Shown here: positions 31,995-40,924 of the stretch, piece after piece | How the letters are laid out: each line of letters opens with the position of its first letter | How positions within the stretch are numbered: position 1 is the stretch's first letter | DNA from: a virus | Length of the DNA: 64,000 nt | Reading direction: 5' to 3' (one strand) | IMG/VR virus record: IMGVR_UViG_3300031215_000009 | Location: 17,442 to 81,441 of that record | Notes under the pieces: model-generated | The model's input: only the letters and a program-made list of their open reading frames with translations | Databases searched by the model: none | What the model was told of the DNA's origin: nothing | Position numbers and translations under genes: made by a program

Positions 31995-32741
31995 ATGTCA
32001 AAAACTAAAAATTATCTAAATAAAAAAGATTTGTTAGAAGAAATCTACAAATCAAGAGCACAAGACGAACTTACAACAAAATGTGTAGAAATGTTAATGT
32101 TACTTGCAAAAAAGACTATTCGAAAACTTTATTACAAATGTGAAGATGATAAAGAACATGCACTATCAGAAGCATATTACGATTTGGCAAAGAATTGGCG
32201 AGGATTTGATCCAGATTACGCAAAGTTTCATGGTTATGCAGATTTAAAACCAGGTGATGAAATTAGAGTTTATCCAGAAAAAGGTTCAGATAGGACAGCA
32301 GCCGCAATTGTAGTAGAAAACTATCCAGTAGAAACTCTTATAGAAGAAGAAAAAAAACGTTTAGTTAGTTTAGGTAAAAGAGAAATAACATTTGAACATA
32401 TTAAAGAAGATGAAATTGTTATTTTTAGATTCTTAAAAAAAGGGGTTAGAAAATCTAAATCTAATCCAGAAGAAGATTATACAACATCAATGGTAGATGT
32501 TACAGGTTCAGATACTATCAAATTAAATTATATCGTTAAGAAAAACCTTAGAGATATTGATATATTTGAAAAAGAACAAATAATTATCAAAGACCCAAAT
32601 CCATTTTCCTTTTTTACATCAGCATGTATCAATGGTTATGCAAAAGGATGGAAAAGATTATATCCAAAGAAATCGAAAGGATTGTTACTTAGTATAGATT
32701 CTGGATATAATACAGACGGCGATGGTATGCATTCAATATAA
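31995..32741 (+). CDS. 55: late sigma factor gp55-like, with insertion
   Basis: 248 residues. The first 75 follow T4 gp55 (185 residues): NYLNKKDLLEEIYKSRA resembles NYVNNKELLQAIIDWK, LMLLAKKTIRKLYY...HALSEAYYDLAKNWRGFDPDYAKF resembles the sigma-2 helices ending HNFDETKYKN. The continuation NPFSFFTSACINGYAKGWKRLYPKK (near residue 212) matches [24 protein letters not shown]. In between lies an insertion of about 135 residues with beta-rich character (GDEIRVYPEKGSD...IVIFRFLKKG) not found in T4. gp55 directs RNA polymerase to TATAAATA late promoters; this window has a related GATTAAATA box. Confidence 0.72.
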   Translation: MSKTKNYLNKKDLLEEIYKSRAQDELTTKCVEMLMLLAKKTIRKLYYKCEDDKEHALSEAYYDLAKNWRGFDPDYAKFHGYADLKPGDEIRVYPEKGSDRTAAAIVVENYPVETLIEEEKKRLVSLGKREITFEHIKEDEIVIFRFLKKGVRKSKSNPEEDYTTSMVDVTGSDTIKLNYIVKKNLRDIDIFEKEQIIIKDPNPFSFFTSACINGYAKGWKRLYPKKSKGLLLSIDSGYNTDGDGMHSI

Positions 32742-32767
32742 TATCCCATCAAATTAATTTAAACCTT

Positions 32768-32797
32768 AAACCTCTATCATTTGATAGGGGTTTTTTT
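32768..32797 (+). terminator. intrinsic terminator
   Basis: AAACCTCTATCA (32768-32779) pairs with TGATAGGGGTTT with one wobble, then T's. Confidence 0.8.
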
Positions 32798-32842
32798 GTG
32801 TCTATTAAATAATATATGAATATTAAGAACTTGAAACCAACA

Positions 32843-33295
32843 ATGAATGGAAGAACAAAACAAGGATATTTTAACATATCTGAATCCGTTAAATATATTG
32901 GAGCAGTAAAGAAAGTAATTTATAGGTCCTCGTGGGAACAACGTTTTTGTATTTGGTGTGAAAGAAGTCCAGTAGTAGAAAAATGGTCTTCAGAATCAAT
33001 AGTAGTGAAATATCATTGTCCAATAGACAATAGAGTTAAGAATTACTATCCAGACTTTTTAGTTAAAATGTCAGATGGTAAAACTTGGTTAGTTGAAGTA
33101 AAGCCCGCACAGGAATATAAAAATCCACCATCAAAACCTAAAAGAAAAACAAAGAAATCATTGAAAACTTATGAATATCTGATGAAAAATTATATAGTAA
33201 ATACCTCGAAGTTTAAGTCTGCAATTGCATTTTGTGATTCAAAGGGGTGGACTTTCTTTGTTGCAGATGAAAATTGGTTCAAAACTAAGAAATGA
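32843..33295 (+). CDS. 4: head completion protein gp4
   Basis: 150 residues from ATG 32843, exactly T4 gp4 size; an ATG at 32816 would lie only 4 nt after a TTAAATA box (32805-32811) and is less likely. The TnsA-like nuclease core is clear: VIYRSSWEQRFCIWCERSPVV then EKWSSESIVVKY, YYPDFLVKM, WLVEVKPAQEY (Asp, Glu-x-Lys), and a KPKRKTKKSLKTYEYLMKNY segment like KIPARKTKKSVLNEVRTYMVN of T4. gp4 finishes packaged heads before tails attach. Confidence 0.87.
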   Translation: MNGRTKQGYFNISESVKYIGAVKKVIYRSSWEQRFCIWCERSPVVEKWSSESIVVKYHCPIDNRVKNYYPDFLVKMSDGKTWLVEVKPAQEYKNPPSKPKRKTKKSLKTYEYLMKNYIVNTSKFKSAIAFCDSKGWTFFVADENWFKTKK

Positions 33296-33900
33296 TACTA
33301 AAAGAAATAAATCAAGAAGTTAGGTCTAAGGGAGTTAAAATTGCAGAAAAAGAAGCTGATAATTGGTTATCATCTGCAAAAAATAACCCAAGAGACTCAA
33401 CTGTTGTGTTTTGTGAAAATCAAATGATGCAAGTTGGTAAAATAAACCAATTTAGTTATAATCCCAAAGGTAAAGACACTTTAGATTATTATGACAAAAA
33501 ACCTTTAGTTCTTAGTTTAGGTGTTGTGCATAAGAAAAAAATGAGATATGAATTAGGAATAAACTTAAATTTTATTCCCGCTCCATATAAATGGTTCATA
33601 TTAGATAAAGTTCAAAGAACATATAGTGGTTTCTTTAATAGACAAAAAGATGGTAGAGCATCAAACGATGCATTAAAACAACCACAAATAATGTACAAAT
33701 ATAGAGCAATAAAGGCAATGTTATCTCAATATGGATTTGAATTTGCAATTAGAATGTACATCCCAAGTAGAAAATCAAGAGTTTATTGTATTAATTATAA
33801 TAGTTGGGTAAACGCCTCCTTTTTAAAGAAAGAAAACTTTTCTGGTATCACATATAGTGAAATGATAAAAGAGTTTCAAAAAGCGAAAAATTCGAGGTAG
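33292..33900 (+). CDS. conserved phage protein following gp4
   Basis: 202 residues, start overlaps the gp4 stop by four bases (ATGA). The core MMQVGKINQFSYNPKGKDTL then DYYDKKPLVLSLG, followed by YELGINLNFIPAPYKWFIL, is a pattern I know from uncharacterised virion-gene neighbours in T4-like and marine phages (YxPKxKxxLPYYDxFPLV...GxNxHYLP). The C-terminal half is basic. In T4 gene 53 (baseplate wedge, 196 residues) follows gene 4, but the sequence is not similar to my memory of gp53. A structural or DNA-binding role is open. Confidence 0.65.
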   Translation: MILKEINQEVRSKGVKIAEKEADNWLSSAKNNPRDSTVVFCENQMMQVGKINQFSYNPKGKDTLDYYDKKPLVLSLGVVHKKKMRYELGINLNFIPAPYKWFILDKVQRTYSGFFNRQKDGRASNDALKQPQIMYKYRAIKAMLSQYGFEFAIRMYIPSRKSRVYCINYNSWVNASFLKKENFSGITYSEMIKEFQKAKNSR

Positions 33901-33907
33901 TTAAATA
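33901..33907 (+). promoter_or_regulatory. late-type promoter box
   Basis: TTAAATA 24 nt before the portal gene ATG. Confidence 0.5.
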
Positions 33908-33931
33908 ATATAATAAAAAGATAATTAAAAT

Positions 33932-35542
33932 ATGGCATCTATATTCAATAGAAGTGGGGCAAATAGCAATAATCCCAATGTAAATAATAAATCATTCAGA
34001 AACACTTCTTTAAGAAAGTTATCTGGAAGAGGATATGATTTCAAGGATAGTGTAATATCAAATTCAGAAGCAATTGGTTCTATTGAGAATCAAATTGGTT
34101 GGGAAGATAACAATAACCTGTTACGTTATGGTTATGACACTAATAATATGGATCAATTATATGATTTTTCATATTCTGATGTATATTCAAAGAAAAACAT
34201 TCCCTTTTTTGACCAAAACTATCCTGAAAAGATAAAACAACTTAGAAGTTATGCATTACAAGATGAAATTGAAATGATTCTCGATACATTGACAGATGAA
34301 GTAGTTGTTTACAATACAGATAGATATTTTGCAGATATTTCTTGGGAATCAGACCCAAATATGAAAGACGAGTTTTCTCAAATCATAAAAGAAAACTTAA
34401 ATGATAATTTCAAAAAGATATATAATCTATTTGGATTTAAAAATGAGAACACAGCTTGGCACTTTGTAAAGAAGTTTTTAGTTGATGGTTATTTATCATA
34501 CGAAATCATTTGGGATAATTCAAAAACAAACATTATTGGTTTCAAAGAATTAGATCCAGTTTCATTAACACCAAAAATTTATGAAGATGGTACTCGTGGA
34601 TGGGTTCAATATCCAATGGACCAAGTTAAGAAACGTGAATTAACGGACGCCCAGGTTATTTTCTTATCTTATTCAGCAATCAACAACGAAAATAGAGTAT
34701 CGTACACTGAGAGACTTGTAAGGTCGTTTAATCTATTGAGAATCATGGAACAAACAAGAATTATTTGGTCTGTTGTGAATAGTTCATACAAAACTAAATT
34801 TATTATTCCAGTTGGTGGAAAGTCTAAACAAATGGCAAAACAAACATTAGGTTCATTAATGCAGTCTTATAGAGAGAATGTAGATTTTGATAATGAATCA
34901 GGAGAATTAAAAATCAATGGTAAATCAATGATGCCTTTCTCTAAAGAATATTGGATCCCAGAAGGGGAACAAGGAACACCATCAATTGAAAATATTGGGA
35001 ATGATGGACCAGATTTATCAGATACAGACAAATTAAAATATTTTGTTGATAAATTAATTCAAGTTTCTAAAATTCCAAGAAATAGATTTATGAAAGAAGA
35101 ATCTCCAAGATGGGAATCTTCAGCTGAAGGATATACAAGAGAAGAAATATATTTCAGTAGGTTTATTGACAGATTAAGAGGTAAAATTCAAGAAGTTTTA
35201 TTAAGACCTGTAATTTTACAAACTAAAAGAGATATTAAAGAATTAGCAGAGGATCCGATGTTTGATTCAAAAGTTAATCTAAACTGGACAAGATATGATG
35301 TTTTTGAAAAAATAAAGGAAACTGAATTACTACAAAGAGAATTAGATTTAATTAGTTCAGCAAAAGACTCATTAATTGACTATGATGCAGAAGGTAACGA
35401 AATTAGATTTTTTGCATCCGAGTTTTTAGTGCGAAAATACTTGACATCATTGACAGAAACTGATTTAAAGTTGAACAGAAAACTGAAAGCACAAGAAGAT
35501 AAAGCTATGAAAGATAACCTACCAGATGAACAAGAATTTTAA
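33932..35542 (+). CDS. 20: portal protein gp20
   Basis: 536 residues (T4 gp20 524). Typical features: YALQDEIEMILDTLTDEVVVYNT near residue 115, FLVDGYLSYEIIWD and FKELDPVSLTPKI, then VSYTERLVRSFNLLRIMEQTRIIW, and the clip/crown part EYWIPEGEQGTPSIENI followed by IPRNRFMKEESPRWESSAEGYTREEIYFSRFIDRLR. The dodecameric portal is the DNA gate and packaging start point of the head. The order portal, protease, capsid is that of T4 (20, 21, 22, 23). Confidence 0.93.
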   Translation: MASIFNRSGANSNNPNVNNKSFRNTSLRKLSGRGYDFKDSVISNSEAIGSIENQIGWEDNNNLLRYGYDTNNMDQLYDFSYSDVYSKKNIPFFDQNYPEKIKQLRSYALQDEIEMILDTLTDEVVVYNTDRYFADISWESDPNMKDEFSQIIKENLNDNFKKIYNLFGFKNENTAWHFVKKFLVDGYLSYEIIWDNSKTNIIGFKELDPVSLTPKIYEDGTRGWVQYPMDQVKKRELTDAQVIFLSYSAINNENRVSYTERLVRSFNLLRIMEQTRIIWSVVNSSYKTKFIIPVGGKSKQMAKQTLGSLMQSYRENVDFDNESGELKINGKSMMPFSKEYWIPEGEQGTPSIENIGNDGPDLSDTDKLKYFVDKLIQVSKIPRNRFMKEESPRWESSAEGYTREEIYFSRFIDRLRGKIQEVLLRPVILQTKRDIKELAEDPMFDSKVNLNWTRYDVFEKIKETELLQRELDLISSAKDSLIDYDAEGNEIRFFASEFLVRKYLTSLTETDLKLNRKLKAQEDKAMKDNLPDEQEF

Positions 35543-35557
35543 GGTTAAATTCAAAAG

Positions 35558-35566
35558 GATTAAATA
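35558..35566 (+). promoter_or_regulatory. late-type promoter box
   Basis: GATTAAATA 31 nt before the protease gene. Confidence 0.5.
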
Positions 35567-35597
35567 TTATAAATTAAGACAAAATTAATTAATACAA

Positions 35598-37478
35598 ATG
35601 AAAGATTATTTATTAATAGAAAAATCAAAGTTTAAAGTAAAATCTACAGACGAAAGTGATAAATATACTTTAGAAGGTGTTTTTACAGAATTCGATAATG
35701 AAAATAGAAATGGTAGAATTTATACCAGAAAAGAATTTCAACCACATTTTGATGTCTTGAAAAAGACAGTATTAGAAGGGACTTCTGTTGGGGAATTGGA
35801 TCATCCAAAACAATTTGAAACAACATTGAAAAATGTTTCACATAAGATTGAAGATATTTGGATAGACGAATCAACTAACTGTGTAATGGGGAAAATTAAG
35901 TTACTAAACACAGAAGCAGGAAAAAATGCAAAAGCATTAGTTGATGCTGGTGTTCCTTTACATATTTCTTCAAGAGCAGCTGGAACTGTTACAGAAAACA
36001 AATCTGTTAAAATTCATAAACTTTTTACTTATGATTTAGTAGATACTCCAGGTTTCGCAAATGCCCGTTTGAATAGTTTAACAGAATCTTTTGGGTTCTT
36101 AAATGAAAACGAAGAACTTGATGAATTTAGTAATTTTGCTATATATGAAGTTCAAAAGCAAATCAAAGCGGATATGGTTGAGTTAAATAATAAAAATAAA
36201 GAAACTAAACCAATGGACAAAATCGAATACCTTAAAGAAAACGAATTCAACAAATACACAGAAGAACAGTCTAAAGCAACTAAAAAAGCTATTAATTCTG
36301 TTAAATCTGAAATTGCTGAAATGAAAGAAATTCAAGAAAGTATAATTGAACAAAATGATTCAATTGTTGATGAATATAGTAATGCAGATTTCAAAAAGAA
36401 AATTGCAGATTTAGAAGAAAAATTAGTTGCAATCGACAAATGGTCTGAGCACGTTAAAGACGAATTTAATGGTCTTAAAGAAGCTAATGATGGTGGAAAA
36501 CTTGGTAAAGAAGATGAAACTATCGAATATCACGTAGGGGATGAAGTAGAAGGAAAAATTGTTAGAGCAATCGAAAAAACAGATGATGGTAAAACAACAA
36601 TCTATTTTGAAGGTGAAGACGAACCAATGATTATGGAAGCACAAGCAGAACTTGCTAAAGCAGACCCATTACAAGTTGGTGCAAAATATAAAGGTGGTGT
36701 TATTACACAAGTAGAAGTTCAAGATGATGGAAGTACTAAAGTATATCTTGATTCAACTGATGAACCTATTATTGTAGGTAAAACTAAAGTTGATAATTTA
36801 ATTGACGATACTACAATGCAAGAAAAGTACGATGCTCTTGAAGCAAAGTTTGAAGCAATGATTAAGTGGTCAGAAGAAGTAACAGAAACTGTTACAGCAT
36901 TAGAAAAATGGTCAGATCATTCAACTGACACTGTTTCAGCAATGGAAAAGTGGACAGACCACGTTACAGAAAGTGTTACAACTATTGAAAAATGGTCAGA
37001 ACATGTAACAGAATCAGTAACTCTTTTAGAAGAAAGTGCTGTAAATAAAAGTGATATAAACGCTGAAAAAATTAACGAAAATAAAATTTCCGATTTTAAA
37101 GCGAGTATATATAATAAGTTAGAGAGTATTTTAGAAAATGCTAAGGAGCAAAAAGCAACAGACAAAACACCTCTAAACGAATCTAAATCTGATTTAGAAA
37201 AGAAAAACGAGTCTCCATTATGGTTACAAATGATTCCAACTAAATACAAGGAAACTTGGGAAGGATTAGAAGAAAGCGAAAAAGTTAGAATCTCAAAGAG
37301 AGCTGATTTATTCGATTTCAAAACAGAATCAGTAATTAAATCTTTTTGGAACAACGAGTTGACTAAAGAGAATGTAATTAAAGAGGAAAAAGTTGAAATT
37401 ACTCCTGAAGCTAAACAAACTATGCTTAACGAAAGAAGAGCAGCCGCAGTTAAAGGTTATAGAGCAAATTTCGGTTAA
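35598..37478 (+). CDS. 21: prohead protease-scaffold fusion (gp21-gp22-like)
   Basis: 626 residues. Residues 1-180 are the T4-type prohead protease (herpesvirus-like serine fold): GVFTEFDNENRNGRIYTRKEF, His in VGELDHP, Ser in HISSRAAGTV, and LVDTPGFANARLNSL. The rest, about 430 residues, is acidic and coiled coil, with repeats of EKWSDHSTDTVSAM / EKWTDHVTESVTTI / EKWSEHVTESVTLL (residues about 416-475) and an acidic hinge. This looks like the scaffold (gp22) joined to the protease, which are separate genes in T4. It ends AAAVKGYRANFG. No gp22 gene exists between it and the capsid gene 33 nt on. Confidence 0.82.
   Translation: MKDYLLIEKSKFKVKSTDESDKYTLEGVFTEFDNENRNGRIYTRKEFQPHFDVLKKTVLEGTSVGELDHPKQFETTLKNVSHKIEDIWIDESTNCVMGKIKLLNTEAGKNAKALVDAGVPLHISSRAAGTVTENKSVKIHKLFTYDLVDTPGFANARLNSLTESFGFLNENEELDEFSNFAIYEVQKQIKADMVELNNKNKETKPMDKIEYLKENEFNKYTEEQSKATKKAINSVKSEIAEMKEIQESIIEQNDSIVDEYSNADFKKKIADLEEKLVAIDKWSEHVKDEFNGLKEANDGGKLGKEDETIEYHVGDEVEGKIVRAIEKTDDGKTTIYFEGEDEPMIMEAQAELAKADPLQVGAKYKGGVITQVEVQDDGSTKVYLDSTDEPIIVGKTKVDNLIDDTTMQEKYDALEAKFEAMIKWSEEVTETVTALEKWSDHSTDTVSAMEKWTDHVTESVTTIEKWSEHVTESVTLLEESAVNKSDINAEKINENKISDFKASIYNKLESILENAKEQKATDKTPLNESKSDLEKKNESPLWLQMIPTKYKETWEGLEESEKVRISKRADLFDFKTESVIKSFWNNELTKENVIKEEKVEITPEAKQTMLNERRAAAVKGYRANFG
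36840..37035 (+). repeat. KWSxHVTE coding repeats in scaffold region
   Basis: Four to five copies of a 14-residue unit around KW(S/T)(E/D)(H/E), with an earlier isolated copy near 36440 (DKWSEHVKDEF). The regular spacing fits a coiled-coil scaffold. Confidence 0.75.
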
Positions 37479-37511
37479 AATTAAGAAAATTAAAAAAAAT
37501 AAGTTGTTAAA

Positions 37512-39170
37512 ATGAACAAACATCAATTATTAGAAAGTTGGACACCAACTATCGAACAAACAATTGGTAAAGATGTAGATGCTACTAAAAAACATTTAGT
37601 TGCAACAATCTGTCAATTACAAGAAACCTATGAATCCAAACTACAAGGTATGGGTGGATTAATGGAAAACAATGCTTACGCAACTTTAGGTTCTGTAAAC
37701 GGTATGGGTGCAGTACAATTACCTACAACAAATGGAAACGGTTGGTCAACTGGAGCAGCAGGTTCTGGAGATGTTCCTTATTCTCTATTACCATTAGCTA
37801 TTCAAGTTGCAGCACAAACTATTGGATTGGAATTAGTTCCTACTATCCCAATGAACTCTCCAGTTGGAATGTTATCTTACATGGATTTCGTTTATTCTGG
37901 TGGTAAAAATGGTTATGCACCATTGAATGATTTATATGCAAAAGGAACAAGTGGATTCGGTGCAAACTCACCTATCTATATTAAAGTACCTTTGGATGAT
38001 TACACATTAGCTGTTAAAGGAGCAACTGCAACTTTAGATACTACTGCTGTAACTGTATTAGGTCAATCAAGAATTGATGGTTACGCTATCTTAAAATTAC
38101 CAAGAGAATTAGGTGCTGCAGTTTCTGTTGCTACTTTAGTTCCAGCGGCAACTCCAGGAACTAATGCATTGACATTTGCTGGTGGTACTGCAGGTATTAC
38201 TGCAAAAGCAGAATTAGTAAAAGCGTTAGAAGATCACATTATTGATTTCTCTACAAACCAAGGTGCTGACACATTCAACCAAGTTGATAAAATGTCAAGA
38301 TTACAAGGTGAAACTACACCAGCAAACGTTGGAAACCTACAATTATTCTCTAAAGCAATCGAGGCTAAGACTGTACAAGCAGCAGCAGCGGTAACAAGAG
38401 AGCAATTAATGGACTTGAAACAATTCGGTATTGATGCGGTTGCACAAGCAAACCAATTCTTAGCGAATGAAATGACGCAAGTTATTAACAAGGACATTTT
38501 AGGTGAAATCTTTGAGTTAGGATTAACTAACCACAAGAACATCGAAACTGTTTCTGGAAAAAACTATCACTTAGTTTTAGACCAAAACAACACTGCTAAT
38601 TCTATTGCAACTTTGGCAGCAGCAAATCCTTTCTGGGGATATTTCACAGGAATGGGAAGTGTAACATCAGTAGATGCTGCAAACTTAGGTGCTGAGAACT
38701 TAGCAACAAGACAAAGAAGATTAATGTCAAGAATGTTAGCTTCAAGTAACATCATTTCTGTAAGAGGAAGAAGAGGACCAGCAACTTTCGCTGTATGTTC
38801 TGGAGGTGTTGCAAGTGGATTCCAAGATTGTGCAGGTTTCGTACCTTACCCAATCGCTAACACTATTAACCAAGTTCCTGGTGCTTTATATCCAATCGGA
38901 ACATTGGCAGGAGTAGCAGTATACGTTGACCCTAACATGACTTGGGAAGATGGTAGAATTGCATTAGGAAGAAAAGGAGACGGTAACACACCAGGTCTTG
39001 TATTCATGCCTTACGTAATGGCTGATACTGTTGAAACAATCGCAGAAGGAACAATGGCTCCTAAACTTCAAATGAAGTCTAGATATGCATTGGTTCACGC
39101 TGGACATCACCCTGAAACTATGTACTTGACTATCGGTACAGAGAACATTGTTGATAACGGTTGGGCATAA
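37512..39170 (+). CDS. 23: major capsid protein gp23
   Basis: 552 residues (T4 521), HK97 fold. The start KHQLLESWTPTIEQTIG and the region NGWSTGAAGSGDVPYSLLPL then AIQVAAQTIGLELVPTIPMN are typical, as are YMDFVYSGGKNG and QRRLMSRMLASSNIISVRGR near the centre and a C-terminus MYLTIGTENIVDNGWA. A gp21-type cleavage site LME/N lies at residues 50-52, close to the T4 site at 65. The gene has more C and G at third positions (for example AAC, GCA) than its neighbours, as expected of the most expressed gene. Confidence 0.93.
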   Translation: MNKHQLLESWTPTIEQTIGKDVDATKKHLVATICQLQETYESKLQGMGGLMENNAYATLGSVNGMGAVQLPTTNGNGWSTGAAGSGDVPYSLLPLAIQVAAQTIGLELVPTIPMNSPVGMLSYMDFVYSGGKNGYAPLNDLYAKGTSGFGANSPIYIKVPLDDYTLAVKGATATLDTTAVTVLGQSRIDGYAILKLPRELGAAVSVATLVPAATPGTNALTFAGGTAGITAKAELVKALEDHIIDFSTNQGADTFNQVDKMSRLQGETTPANVGNLQLFSKAIEAKTVQAAAAVTREQLMDLKQFGIDAVAQANQFLANEMTQVINKDILGEIFELGLTNHKNIETVSGKNYHLVLDQNNTANSIATLAAANPFWGYFTGMGSVTSVDAANLGAENLATRQRRLMSRMLASSNIISVRGRRGPATFAVCSGGVASGFQDCAGFVPYPIANTINQVPGALYPIGTLAGVAVYVDPNMTWEDGRIALGRKGDGNTPGLVFMPYVMADTVETIAEGTMAPKLQMKSRYALVHAGHHPETMYLTIGTENIVDNGWA

Positions 39171-39190
39171 TAACTTAAACACAATAAACC

Positions 39191-39224
39191 AAAAGGGTAA
39201 CATTTATTTGTTACCCTTTTTTTT
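39191..39224 (+). terminator. intrinsic terminator after capsid gene
   Basis: AAAAGGGTAACA (39191-39202) pairs with TGTTACCCTTTT (39209-39220), then T's. Confidence 0.87.
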
Positions 39225-39233
39225 GATTAAATA
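39225..39233 (+). promoter_or_regulatory. late-type promoter box
   Basis: GATTAAATA 21 nt before the ATG at 39255. Confidence 0.5.
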
Positions 39234-39254
39234 ACTAAAATACCAACTTAAAAT

Positions 39255-40316
39255 ATGATTAAGAATTTAAACGATTATAGTCAATATATTTCAAATAAAG
39301 AAAACCTTTCTTTAACAGAAGAAGATTTAGGATTTTTAAAATCTTATATGGACACACAAGAAAAACTAAAAGCATTTTTAGCAACATATATGTATATTTT
39401 ATCTCCCGGAACTGGAGATGGTATAATGGAATCAAATAGGTTAGAATCTATTGATATTAAAAAAGTATTAGAAGATAATAATGAACTTAATGAAAATGTT
39501 CTTGGTAATGTTATGGCATTCTTAAAAGGAAAAACTGGAATTAGCAAATATTATAAAGGATTGGATTCAGCAGCGAAAAACTATATTAAAGCATCTAAAC
39601 AAATTGATAAATTGGATTTAGATAAAAGAACAGATTCAAGAGAAAAAGCATTAGATGTTTATACAAAACAAGTTAAGTCATTAGATTCTATTAAAAGTGA
39701 TGTTGATAAACTTAAAAAAGATTCTAAGATATTAACTAAATATGACCAATTTGCATTAAACAAATATAAAATTAATTTATTTTTATCAGGAAAGAAATCT
39801 GGAGTTAGTTTAGCAAAACTGAAAGGTTATGAAGATAAAATTGATAAAATCAAAGCAGACCAAGTAAAGTATGCTCAAGAAATTAAAGATAACGAACAAA
39901 AAACCAAAAAAGAACAAGAAAAGGCAAAAGAAAAGGTGGCAGAAGAGGGTGATAAGAAAGATGATAAAGATGAAAAGACAGAAGTAGAAAAAACACAATC
40001 TGAAACTGCTAAAATCAAGGCTGATGTTGATAAAGAAAACCCAAATCAAGACACTAAAGATGTTAAGAATGAAAAGATTCAAAAACAATTAGATGATTTA
40101 AAAGCAAAAAAGAATAGAATCAAAATAGAATCTATTAAAAAACCAAAGAAAGGTAAAGATTACGAAAAAGAAATTGATGACCTTTCTAATAAAGTAGCAA
40201 ATCTTGAAAAGAAACTTAAAGAAAATTCTACACTATCATTATCATTCTTTTATGAACTGAGTAATATTAACGAAAAACTTACATGCTTAGAAAACTCAAT
40301 CGGAGAAAATCTGTAA
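39255..40316 (+). CDS. hypothetical coiled-coil protein
   Basis: 353 residues. The N-terminal 75 look globular (EDLGFLKSYMDTQEKLKAFLATYMYIL), then Lys/Asp/Glu-rich coiled coil through the middle (KKEQEKAKEKVAEEGDKKDD), ending with NLEKKLKENSTLSLSFFYEL. No family recognised. Its place after the capsid gene, with a late box, suggests a head or core role. It overlaps the next gene by 34 nt. Confidence 0.62.
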   Translation: MIKNLNDYSQYISNKENLSLTEEDLGFLKSYMDTQEKLKAFLATYMYILSPGTGDGIMESNRLESIDIKKVLEDNNELNENVLGNVMAFLKGKTGISKYYKGLDSAAKNYIKASKQIDKLDLDKRTDSREKALDVYTKQVKSLDSIKSDVDKLKKDSKILTKYDQFALNKYKINLFLSGKKSGVSLAKLKGYEDKIDKIKADQVKYAQEIKDNEQKTKKEQEKAKEKVAEEGDKKDDKDEKTEVEKTQSETAKIKADVDKENPNQDTKDVKNEKIQKQLDDLKAKKNRIKIESIKKPKKGKDYEKEIDDLSNKVANLEKKLKENSTLSLSFFYELSNINEKLTCLENSIGENL

Positions 40317-40924
40317 GAAAAAACTTTCATACAGATATAATATATCAAAGATTATTATTAGATAAAGCAAATCAACAAGAAAAACGCGTGTTTACCTCCA
40401 ACAAGGTAGCACGTAATTTCTTTGATGATGATTTATTTTGTAATATGTTGATCCAAAAGGATAAGTTTATAATGAATAAACTTACAGGAACATTAGCAAA
40501 AAGATTATTTCCATTTTATCCAAGTTATATTCCATTAGTAGATTCAAATATTATTCTATCTAAAGATGAATATTATTGGACTGCAAACACTATACATTAT
40601 CCATGTTTAAGATGTGGTGAAAATACAACATCATTTTTAGGTGATTTTGGATTAAAGAATGTATTGTGTGGTACTTGCATTGAAGATAATTACATTAACA
40701 AGAAAGGAATATTTGATAAAAGACTACACGACCACGAATATTCAAAATTTCATCAAAATTTCTACGTAATTAACAAAGAACATCAAAGTATGATATTCAG
40801 TAAGTTGATTAAACGAGAGAAATCTTTTTATTCTAATGACAAATCTATAAGAAAAGGATTGAAACGTAGTTATACTGAAAAATTAAAGAGCATTGAAAAG
40901 GTTTTTAATTCTTTGACAAATTGA
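40283..40924 (+). CDS. zinc-ribbon-like hypothetical protein
   Basis: 213 residues. Two CxxC pairs (YPCLRCGENT and VLCGTCIEDN, about residues 111 and 130) form a probable zinc knuckle. N- and C-terminal parts are basic (MLRKLNRRKSVRKNFH; RKGLKRSYTEKLKSIEK). It could bind nucleic acid. Its end overlaps the end of the minus-strand gene (40905) by 20 nt. No specific family can be named. Confidence 0.6.
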   Translation: MLRKLNRRKSVRKNFHTDIIYQRLLLDKANQQEKRVFTSNKVARNFFDDDLFCNMLIQKDKFIMNKLTGTLAKRLFPFYPSYIPLVDSNIILSKDEYYWTANTIHYPCLRCGENTTSFLGDFGLKNVLCGTCIEDNYINKKGIFDKRLHDHEYSKFHQNFYVINKEHQSMIFSKLIKREKSFYSNDKSIRKGLKRSYTEKLKSIEKVFNSLTN

